A stretch of DNA of 11,596 nucleotides, taken from contig CAZNGF010000071.1 in NCBI GenBank assembly GCA_964572855.1, forward strand, positions 1 through 11,596. Direction: 5' to 3'. This document shows positions 6,615 to 11,596 of the stretch, piece after piece (position 1 is the stretch's first letter; each line of letters starts with the position of its first letter). The DNA comes from CAZNGF01 sp964572855. GTDB lineage: Bacteria > Bipolaricaulota > Bipolaricaulia > RBG-16-55-9 > JAJCYT01. The notes beneath the pieces were generated by a model that worked only from the letters and a program-made list of their open reading frames with translations, ran no database searches and had not been told where the DNA came from. The position numbers and the translations under genes were made by a program.

Positions 6615-7273
6615 GCCCGCCCCTCCTGCGGTCCGTGAAACATCGAGAAGAACCGGCGATAGGCAGCGATGTCGCCGTCCAGCTCGACCCGGCCGCGCTC
6701 GTGCGCCTCGACGGGGTCGAGCTGGTAGGTCCCGACCGCCAAGAGCGTGTCCGCGTCCATGCGGATGATTAGGTCCGGATACGACGCCGGCCCCTGGGCG
6801 GGATGGGCCTGGCCGTCCTTGACGCGCACGTGGAAGACGTCTCCGTCCACGCGGAACTCGTAGGTCTCGTTCACGCCGCGCGCCGCCTCGGGGGTGAAGC
6901 GGTCCTTGAAGGCGTAGACGGCCCACACCGGCCGGAACAGTTCGCCCGGCTGCGGTTGTCCCAGCAGCGGCGTCCCCCAGCGCGAGAGGCCCAGCACCAC
7001 GGGCTCCAGCTCGCGGCCCCGGTCGGTGAGCTCGTAGACGTCGGAGCCGGCCGGCGGGGGCAGCGTCGCCTGCCGCAGCACGCCCTCGGCCTCGAGCTCA
7101 CGGAGCCGTTTGGACAGCAGGTTGGTCCCGATGCCGGGCAGGTTGCCCAATAGGTCCTTGAAGCGTTTGGGTCCCAACAGCAACTCGTGGACGATCAAAA
7201 GCGTCCAGCGCGCTCCGAGCACGTCCAGCGCCTTGGCCAGCGCGCAGTACATGTTGTAGCTCCGCTTAGGCAT
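6611..7273 (-). CDS. HxlR-family winged-helix regulator with C-terminal SCP2-like domain
   Basis: Transcription regulator of 220 residues. Residues 1-105 form an HxlR/MarR-like winged helix: YNMYCALAKALDVLGARWTL (6-25), then FKDLLGNLPGIGTNLLSKRL, LEAEGVLRQ and YELTDRGRELEPVV. Residues about 120-215 resemble the SCP2 sterol-carrier/alkyl-binding fold (DLIIRMDADTLLAV, GRVELDGDIAAYRRFFSMF), a known extension in longer HxlR proteins that may bind a hydrophobic ligand. The usual HxlR cysteine is present once, at C10 (MYCALAKALD). ATG 7271-7273 follows AAAGGAG by 7 nt. It is first in the operon with the SDR gene and divergent from a membrane-protein gene, the typical arrangement for a self-regulating local regulator. 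Ligand and targets are inference. Confidence 0.9.
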   Translation of the reverse strand: MPKRSYNMYCALAKALDVLGARWTLLIVHELLLGPKRFKDLLGNLPGIGTNLLSKRLRELEAEGVLRQATLPPPAGSDVYELTDRGRELEPVVLGLSRWGTPLLGQPQPGELFRPVWAVYAFKDRFTPEAARGVNETYEFRVDGDVFHVRVKDGQAHPAQGPASYPDLIIRMDADTLLAVGTYQLDPVEAHERGRVELDGDIAAYRRFFSMFHGPQEGRA

Positions 7274-7306
7274 GACCCGGCTCCTTTGCGTTGGTCGGCC
7301 GCGTCG

Positions 7307-7335
7307 ATTTTAGCGCTCGGAACGGGAGGAGACAA
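7307..7335 (-). promoter_or_regulatory. Promoter of the HxlR-epimerase operon
   Basis: On the minus strand, -35 TTGTCT (7330-7335) and -10 TAAAAT (7307-7312) are spaced by 17 nt. Transcription would begin near 7300, leaving about 27 nt of leader that contains the AAAGGAG site. Confidence 0.6.
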
Positions 7336-7348
7336 TTCGGCGCAGCGT

Positions 7349-7368
7349 AAACTTGAAAAAACAATTTT
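7349..7368. promoter_or_regulatory. Candidate HxlR operator: imperfect inverted repeat AAACTTG-N6-CAATTTT
   Basis: Two 7-bp half-sites (7349-7355 and 7362-7368) match as an inverted repeat at six of seven positions. They overlap the -35 box of the divergent membrane-protein promoter and lie just upstream of the HxlR promoter. This placement suits binding by the neighbouring HxlR dimer. The AT-rich setting makes a chance repeat possible. Confidence 0.3.
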
Positions 7369-7380
7369 TATCGCTATATT
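7353..7380 (+). promoter_or_regulatory. Promoter of the membrane-protein gene
   Basis: -35 TTGAAA (7353-7358) and -10 TATATT (7375-7380) have a 16-nt spacer in the most AT-rich stretch of the window. Start near 7387, with the AAGGAGG ribosome site at 7399-7405. Confidence 0.65.
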
Positions 7381-7410
7381 AAAATAAAGCTTTGGTTCAA
7401 GGAGGCCCGC

Positions 7411-7818
7411 ATGACCACACAACCCATCGCCAAAGGCGCTTTGCTGCGCCGTGCCCTGCTGGGCAACGCCTTGTTCTCCGGCCTGTCCGGGCTCGTCCTG
7501 CTGGTTGGGTTCGCGCCCGTCGGCCGGCTGGTCGGTTTTGAACTTCCCTGGCTCTACGTCGCGCTCGGGATGGGGCTCGTGCTGTTTGCCCTGGGCTTGA
7601 TACGAAGCGCCCGTCGCCCCCAGATCAACCGGGCCGAAGCCCGCGCGGCCTCGCTCATGGACGCGGCCTGGGTGTTGGGCAGCGTCGCGCTGTTGCTCGT
7701 GCCGGGGTTGCCGCTCACGATGGCGGGGCGTTGGCTCATCGGCCTGGTGGCCGATGTCGTGGCGCTGTTCGCGCTGCTTCAATGGCTTGGTCTGCGGCGG
7801 GCGAAGTCCGAGGCTTAG
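7411..7818 (+). CDS. Small four-helix integral membrane protein of unknown function
   Basis: A 135-residue hydrophobic protein; I do not recognise its family. Four predicted transmembrane segments lie at about 16-35, 46-65, 84-103 and 107-127. A polar, basic loop follows helix 2 (IRSARRPQINRAEAR, 64-78) and the C-terminus is basic (RRAKSEA). The even number of helices and the positive charge on the first N-terminal residues, the middle loop and the tail place both ends and the middle loop in the cytoplasm. ATG 7411 follows AAGGAGG by 5 nt and has a clear promoter. It is divergent from the HxlR regulator and so may be under its control. Its stop overlaps the stop of the converging methyltransferase gene by 3-4 bp. 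Confidence 0.85.
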   Translation: MTTQPIAKGALLRRALLGNALFSGLSGLVLLVGFAPVGRLVGFELPWLYVALGMGLVLFALGLIRSARRPQINRAEARAASLMDAAWVLGSVALLLVPGLPLTMAGRWLIGLVADVVALFALLQWLGLRRAKSEA

Positions 7819-8672
7819 GCGGGGCGTGCGGCCACCAGGCCGAACATGAGCGGGAGGTTGGGCACACCGGGCGGCGGGACCCAGCGGTTGCCGCGTTGCA
7901 GCTCCATGTCGGGGAACATCTTGAAGCCGTTGGAGTAGGGATACTCCTCGAAGCGGGTGACGGCAAACCCCGCGCCCGTGAGCGCCCCGAATACCTCCGA
8001 GAGCGTCCAGACCCACTCGTGGCACGGGTGCGGGTTCTCGAACTCCCGCTCGCCTTCCTGAAAGCCCGAGGGCGCCAGCGCCTCGCCCGAGGCGGCCACG
8101 TAGTCGTCGATGCCCGAGTCGAACGAGAGCGGCTCGCCGCCGTAGAAGTAGGGCAGTCGACGTTCCCAGCCGTCCCCGAACATCATGGCCACGGGGTGGA
8201 ACTCCACCAGGACGAGTCGGCCGCCGGGGTTGAGGATCCCCGCGATCCCTTCGGCCCACGCGTCCAGCTCGGAGAGCCAGGGGAGCGCGCCGTAGGAGCA
8301 GAAGGCGACGTCGTAGCGCCGTTCGCTTGCAGCCGCTTCCCGCAGCCAGTCGTAGACGTCGGCGCGGGCGAACTCGGCCTCCATCGCGACGTCCTCAGCC
8401 AGCTGGCGCGCGAAGGCGATGGCCTCGTCGCTGATGTCCACGCCCGTCACCTCGGCCCCAAGGCGAGCCAAGCTGAGCGTGTCCTGCCCGGCGTTGCACT
8501 GCAGGTGGACGAGCTTCACCCCGCCGACGTCGCCCAGGAGTTTCATCTCTTCGGGGAAGAGCGTGCTGCCGCCCCGGCGCAGGAACGCGGCCTGGTCGCG
8601 CTTGTGGCTGTTGTGGACGGGCGTGGCCGCGTTCCAGGCGCGGCGGTTGTCCTGGTGGCGCTGGGCGTCCAT
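7815..8672 (-). CDS. Class I SAM-dependent methyltransferase
   Basis: Cytosolic methyltransferase of 285 residues with an unknown acceptor. Motif I is HLQCNAGQDTLSLARLG (56-72), a variant found in one group of bacterial class I enzymes where CNAGQDT replaces the usual GxGxG. GAEVTGVDISDEAI (72-85) holds the acidic ribose-binding D79. YDVAFCSYGALPWL and LNPGGRLVLVEFHP complete the core. The C-terminal end NLPLMFGLVAARP is the usual last strand. ATG 8670-8672 begins 1 nt after the icmB stop, so the two are co-transcribed and probably coupled. Its connection with the mutase is unknown. At its 3' end its TAA interlocks with the TAG of the converging membrane-protein gene. Confidence 0.88.
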   Translation of the reverse strand: MDAQRHQDNRRAWNAATPVHNSHKRDQAAFLRRGGSTLFPEEMKLLGDVGGVKLVHLQCNAGQDTLSLARLGAEVTGVDISDEAIAFARQLAEDVAMEAEFARADVYDWLREAAASERRYDVAFCSYGALPWLSELDAWAEGIAGILNPGGRLVLVEFHPVAMMFGDGWERRLPYFYGGEPLSFDSGIDDYVAASGEALAPSGFQEGEREFENPHPCHEWVWTLSEVFGALTGAGFAVTRFEEYPYSNGFKMFPDMELQRGNRWVPPPGVPNLPLMFGLVAARPA

Positions 8673-8673
8673 C

Positions 8674-9090
8674 TTAGGCCGTGCCCGCGCCGCGCAGCTC
8701 CTCGACCTGGTCGCGGATGTATGCGATGATGTCGCGGGTCGAGGTGCCGGGGCCGAACAAGCCGCCCACGTTCTGCGCGCGCAGCGCGGCCTTGTCCTCG
8801 TCGGGGATGATGCCGCCGGCCATCAGCAGCACGTCGTCCAGGCCCTGCTCGTCCATGAGCGCCCGCATCTTGGGCAGCAGCGTCATGTGCGCGCCCGACA
8901 GGATCGAGACGCCGATCACGTCCACGTCCTCCTGCAGCGCGGCGCGCACGACCTGCTCGCTGGTGTTGTGCAGACCCGAGTAGATGACCTCCATCCCGGC
9001 GTCGCGCAGCGCCTGGGCCACCACCTTGACGCCGCGGTCGTGCCCGTCCAGGCCCACCTTGGCCATCAGAATCCGAATCGGTCGGTCCAT
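8674..9090 (-). CDS. icmB: B12-binding small subunit of acyl-CoA mutase, probably isobutyryl-CoA mutase subunit B
   Basis: Binds adenosylcobalamin and pairs with the catalytic subunit encoded just upstream. The 138 residues match the size of free-standing B12 subunits (IcmB about 136). The base-off/His-on motif is DGHDRG (15-20) with lower axial ligand H17. SILSGAHMTL (62-71) and the LLMAGGIIPDED block (88-99) complete the Rossmann-like B12 domain; TPG-like FGPGTSTRDI follows. ATG 9088-9090 follows AAGGGAG by 6 nt. It lies 218 bp downstream of icmA, a gap holding a two-hairpin repeat, and 1 nt before the methyltransferase gene. The sequence alone fits a methylmalonyl- or isobutyryl-CoA mutase partner; the choice rests on the large subunit. 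Confidence 0.9.
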   Translation of the reverse strand: MDRPIRILMAKVGLDGHDRGVKVVAQALRDAGMEVIYSGLHNTSEQVVRAALQEDVDVIGVSILSGAHMTLLPKMRALMDEQGLDDVLLMAGGIIPDEDKAALRAQNVGGLFGPGTSTRDIIAYIRDQVEELRGAGTA

Positions 9091-9175
9091 TGTCAGCTCC
9101 CTTGCCCGAGTTTCTCTGCGGACGCACGGGCGTACGCTCTACAAGCCTAGTACAGGGCCACGCTGTTTTTACTGC

Positions 9176-9283
9176 GTAGGGGTCCCATTCATGGGACCCG
9201 GCCTACACGTCTGGTTCATGACCCGATGGACTTCACGGGCGGCCAGCACACGTGGCTGCGGGCGCGATGAATCGCGCCCCTAC
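9176..9283. repeat. Two-hairpin REP/BIME-like element, about 108 bp, between icmA and icmB
   Basis: The element begins GTAGGGG (9176) and ends CCCCTAC (9283). Hairpin 1 has stem GGGTCCCAT/ATGGGACCC (9180-9188 with 9191-9199) and a TC loop. Hairpin 2 has stem GGGCGCGAT/ATCGCGCCC (9260-9268 with 9271-9279) and a GA loop. Read from each GTAG end inward, both show GTAGGGG-NNNN-ATTCAT-NNNN-CCCG, with TCCC/GGGA in one and CGCG/CGCG in the other. The GTAG tetranucleotide beside a palindrome, in inverted pairs, is the known layout of REP elements and BIMEs moved by RAYT-type transposases. No transposase is in the window. Confidence 0.7.
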
Positions 9284-9308
9284 ACCCAAGAACCACTGTG
9301 GTCGTCTA

Positions 9309-10994
9309 CTAGACCATCGCCGGCTCGCGGTACTGGCCGTGGACGGCGCGGTAGACGTCCATGATCTCGCCCACGCTGGCGTAGGCCTTGACGGCCTCGA
9401 CCAGGTACGGCATCGCGTTCTCGCTTGCTTCGGCCGCCCGCCGCAACGCCTCCAGCCGCGCCTTGACTTGGGCTTCGTCGCGCTCGGCGCGCACCCCCTT
9501 GAGCCGCTCGACCTGCCGGCGCTCGACCTCGGGGTCGACGCGCATCAGTTGGATCGGCTCCTGCTCCTCCTCGACGTGCACGTTGACCCCGACGATGGTC
9601 TGCTCGCCTCGTTCGACCTGGCGCTGGTACTCGTAGGCCGCACGCGCGATTTCCCGTTGAAAGAAGCCCTCGTCGATGCCTTTCAGCACGCCCTCCAGGA
9701 TGCTGCCCTCGCCCATCCGGTCCACGCGCTCGATGTAGTCCATGGCTTCTGCCTCGATCTCGTCGGTCAGCTTTTCGACGAAGTAGCTGCCCCCCAGCGG
9801 GTCGATCGTGTCGGCCGCGCCGGACTCGTGCGCGATGATCTGCTGCGTGCGCAGCGCGATCTTGACCGCCTCCTCGCTGGGCAGCGCCAGCGCCTCGTCG
9901 TAGGAATTCGTGTGCAGGCTCTGCGTGCCGCCCAGCACGCCGGCCAGCGCCTGCAGCGCCACGCGCACGATGTTGTTCAGGGGCTGCTGCTCGGTGAGCG
10001 TGACCCCAGCGGTCTGGGTGTGGAAGCGCAGGCGCAGCGAGCGCTCGTCCTGCGCGCCGTAGCGCTCCTTCAGCACGCGCGCCCAGATGCGCCGCGCCGC
10101 GCGGAACTTGGCGATCTCCTCGAAGAACGACAGGTGCGAGTTGAAGAAGAAGCTCAGCTGCGGGGCGAAGGCGTCCAGGGCCAGGCCGCGCTTGACCCCG
10201 CCCTCGACGTAGGCGAACCCGTCGGCCAGCGTAAAGGCCAGCTCCTGCGCGGCGGTCGAGCCCGCCTCGCGGATGTGGTAGCCCGAGATCGAGATCACGT
10301 TGAACTTGGGCGTCTCCCGAATCCCGAACGCGAACGTGTCGACCACGAGCTCGACCGAGGGCCGCGGCGGGATCACCCACTCCTTCTGGGCAATAAACTC
10401 CTTCAGCATGTCGTTCTGGATCGTGCCGCGCACGTGAGCGCGCGGGACCCCTTGCGCGTCGGCCAGCGCGACGTACATGGCATAGATCACCGGCGCGCTC
10501 GGGTTGATGGTGAAGCTGGTCGAGACCTCGTCGAGCCGGATGCCGTCAAAGAGGATCTCCATGTCGCGCAGCGTGTCCACGGCCACGCCCTCGACCCCGA
10601 CCTCGCCCTCGCTCATGGCGTGGTCCGAGTCGTAGCCCATCAGCGTGGGCATGTCGAACGCGGTCGACAGGCCGGTCTGGCCGTGTTCGAGCAGGTACTT
10701 GAAGCGTTTATTGGTTTCCTCGGGCGTGCCGAAGCCCGCGAACTGGCGCATGGTCCAGAGCCGGCCGCGGTACATGGTGGGGTAGACGCCGCGCGTGTAG
10801 GGGTATGCGCCCGGCCGGCCCAGGTCGCGCTCGGGGTCGAACCCCTCCAGATCTTCTTGCGTGTAGAGCCGGTCGACCTCGTGGTTCGACACCGTGACGA
10901 ACGTGTCCTTGCGTTCGGGGCGTTTGTTCAGGAAAGGGTCGAGCGTTTCCGCTTCCCAACGGGCCTTCTCGCCTCGGGATTTGGCCTGGGCCAT
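9309..10994 (-). CDS. icmA: B12-dependent acyl-CoA mutase large subunit, most likely isobutyryl-CoA mutase subunit A
   Basis: Catalytic TIM-barrel subunit that would interconvert isobutyryl-CoA and n-butyryl-CoA with adenosylcobalamin from IcmB. The 561 residues match stand-alone large subunits (IcmA about 566). Family blocks include YPTMYRGRLWTMRQFAGFGT (71-90), GLSTAFDMPTLMGYDSDH (108-125), GTIQNDMLKEF (190-200), SISGYHIREAG (235-245), FRAARRIWAR and GGTQSLHTNSYDEAL. At the two specificity positions it has F85 (RQFAGF) and Q203 (FIAQKEW), where methylmalonyl-CoA mutase has Tyr89 and Arg207. Phe and Gln are the pair known for isobutyryl-CoA mutase; H240 corresponds to His244. Start ATG 10992-10994 is preferred because AAGGAGG lies 6 nt before it, while that site directly abuts the upstream in-frame ATG at 10998-11000. 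Automatic annotation would probably say methylmalonyl-CoA mutase. Confidence 0.9.
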   Translation of the reverse strand: MAQAKSRGEKARWEAETLDPFLNKRPERKDTFVTVSNHEVDRLYTQEDLEGFDPERDLGRPGAYPYTRGVYPTMYRGRLWTMRQFAGFGTPEETNKRFKYLLEHGQTGLSTAFDMPTLMGYDSDHAMSEGEVGVEGVAVDTLRDMEILFDGIRLDEVSTSFTINPSAPVIYAMYVALADAQGVPRAHVRGTIQNDMLKEFIAQKEWVIPPRPSVELVVDTFAFGIRETPKFNVISISGYHIREAGSTAAQELAFTLADGFAYVEGGVKRGLALDAFAPQLSFFFNSHLSFFEEIAKFRAARRIWARVLKERYGAQDERSLRLRFHTQTAGVTLTEQQPLNNIVRVALQALAGVLGGTQSLHTNSYDEALALPSEEAVKIALRTQQIIAHESGAADTIDPLGGSYFVEKLTDEIEAEAMDYIERVDRMGEGSILEGVLKGIDEGFFQREIARAAYEYQRQVERGEQTIVGVNVHVEEEQEPIQLMRVDPEVERRQVERLKGVRAERDEAQVKARLEALRRAAEASENAMPYLVEAVKAYASVGEIMDVYRAVHGQYREPAMV

Positions 10995-11026
10995 GAACAT
11001 CCTCCTTGGGTCGCGCTGCTGGAGCG

Positions 11027-11056
11027 ATTATAGGGACGCTACAGGCGAAATCGCAA
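11027..11056 (-). promoter_or_regulatory. Promoter of the icmA transcription unit
   Basis: On the minus strand a perfect -10 TATAAT (11027-11032) follows -35 TTGCGA (11051-11056) with an 18-nt spacer. Transcription would start near 11020, leaving about 26 nt of leader with the AAGGAGG site. Confidence 0.65.
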
Positions 11057-11101
11057 CTGGCAGCCCCGAAAACGGGACTCCATATCGGTCCCTTTCTCCA
11101 C

Positions 11102-11129
11102 TCGACATCCCGCGGCGGACGGCTACCAT
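11102..11129 (+). promoter_or_regulatory. Possible promoter of mutM
   Basis: -35 TCGACA (11102-11107, one change from consensus) and -10 TACCAT (11124-11129) have a 16-nt spacer. The start would fall near 11136, shortly before the GGAGGG ribosome site at 11140-11145. Tentative. Confidence 0.4.
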
Positions 11130-11148
11130 GGGGCCGTTTGGAGGGACG

Positions 11149-11596
11149 ATGCCCGAGCTGCCCGAAGTCGAGACCGTGCGCCGCGACCTGGAGCGGGCCG
11201 CCGTCGGCAAGCGGCTCGTTGCAATCGAGGTGCGCGAGCCGCGCCTGCTGCAGCGCTGCGACCTCGAACAGGTGCAAGCCGCGCTCTGCGGCCAGGCGCT
11301 CCGGCGGGTGGACCGGCGCGGCAAGTTCCTGATCTTCGACTTCGGAACGTTTTGCGCGCTCGTCCACCTGCGCATGACGGGCTGGTTCGCCTCGGCACCG
11401 GGGACGCACACGCGCATGGTGCTGACCTTCGAGCGCGGGCCCCAGCTCTACTTCGACGACACGCGCCGCTTCGGCACGCTCCACCTCGTCCCCAGCGACG
11501 AGCTGTTTGCACATCCGCCGCTGGCCGGCCTCGGCCTGGAGCCGCTGGGGGACGAGTTCACGCTCGACGCGTTTTCAAATCTGTTCCACACCAAAC
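11149..11596 (+). CDS. mutM: Formamidopyrimidine-DNA glycosylase (Fpg/MutM), 3' end cut by window edge
   Basis: Base-excision repair enzyme that removes 8-oxoguanine and formamidopyrimidines and nicks the abasic site. The visible 149 residues begin MPELPEVETV: after removal of Met the N-terminal proline is the Schiff-base nucleophile and the next residue is the catalytic glutamate. RRGKFLIF (57-63) carries the beta-hairpin lysine K59. LVHLRMTGWF (71-80) corresponds to the HLGMSG block, and YFDDTRRFG (101-109) carries the DNA-contacting arginines. ATG 11149 follows GGAGGG by about 3-4 nt. The C-terminal half with the H2TH and zinc finger (about 120-130 residues) is outside the window. It is divergent from icmA with separate promoters; no functional link is implied. 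Confidence 0.96.
   Translation, partial: MPELPEVETVRRDLERAAVGKRLVAIEVREPRLLQRCDLEQVQAALCGQALRRVDRRGKFLIFDFGTFCALVHLRMTGWFASAPGTHTRMVLTFERGPQLYFDDTRRFGTLHLVPSDELFAHPPLAGLGLEPLGDEFTLDAFSNLFHTK

Noticed and set aside
9091..9175. A promoter directly before icmB
   Set aside because: Only weak -10-like words (such as TACTAG) without a spaced -35 box were seen.
9309..10994. 2-hydroxyisobutyryl-CoA mutase
   Set aside because: That enzyme has Ile and Asp at two diagnostic positions; here they are F85 and A112.
10995..11000. Upstream ATG of the mutase large subunit (two extra residues)
   Set aside because: The AAGGAGG site touches this ATG with no spacer, while the next ATG has an ideal 6-nt spacing.
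9252..11033. A 593-codon open frame on the plus strand
   Set aside because: Exact antisense of the acyl-CoA mutase large subunit; no family features and no ribosome site.
1..11596. CRISPR arrays, tRNA/rRNA genes, insertion sequences, prophage genes
   Set aside because: No regularly spaced repeats, cloverleaf sequences, transposase or phage proteins were found by reading both strands.

Overview
This is a high-GC bacterial stretch with dense gene packing, good Shine-Dalgarno sites (AAGGAGG type) and several sigma70-like promoters. It looks like chromosome of a free-living aerobic heterotroph. No phage, plasmid, CRISPR, tRNA or rRNA signal was seen. The lineage cannot be fixed from the sequence. 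A split B12-dependent acyl-CoA mutase, an apparently leaderless GTG-started gene and GTAGGGG-type REP palindromes would fit Deinococcota or Chloroflexota, but this is only a guess.

Layout, left to right. (1) 1-2912 is a divergent sugar locus. On the minus strand a PfkB-family fructokinase is followed by the 5' part of a YghZ-type aldo/keto reductase. On the plus strand lies a GH100 neutral/alkaline invertase. The two transcription units share a 122-bp promoter region carrying a perfect inverted repeat (CGTTTG-C-CAAACG) over the invertase -35 box. Invertase would split sucrose and the kinase would capture the fructose. (2) 2927-3677 is a chimeric, probably dead locus. It joins the N-terminal third of a glycine-betaine-type ABC substrate-binding lipoprotein in frame to the C-terminal half (dimer helix plus HTH) of a Crp/Fnr regulator, and its signal peptide is frameshifted. 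(3) 3702-4445 is a HAD phosphatase/beta-phosphoglucomutase-like gene. (4) 4533-5522 is a FabH-type ketoacyl-ACP synthase III with its own promoter. (5) 5558-5585 is a perfect 28-bp palindrome between convergent genes. (6) 5628-7273 on the minus strand is a two-gene operon: an HxlR-type regulator with a C-terminal SCP2-like domain, then an extended SDR epimerase/reductase coupled by a GTGA overlap. It is divergent from a small four-helix membrane protein (7411-7818). (7) 7815-11000 on the minus strand holds the large and small subunits of a B12-dependent acyl-CoA mutase, then a SAM methyltransferase. (8) 11149 to the right edge is the 5' part of mutM (fpg).

The most informative single reading is that the mutase has Phe and Gln at the two substrate-specificity positions. 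These are Tyr89 and Arg207 in methylmalonyl-CoA mutase, so this is most likely an isobutyryl-CoA mutase (IcmA/IcmB). That would link the locus to branched-chain acyl-CoA metabolism, and perhaps to the nearby FabH as a user of isobutyryl/butyryl-CoA primers (inference). The 218-bp gap between icmA and icmB carries a two-hairpin REP/BIME-like element. Its two hairpins share ends and loop but differ by compensated changes in the stem. The other standout is the substrate-binding-protein/Crp chimera, which is either a real deletion fusion or an assembly misjoin.
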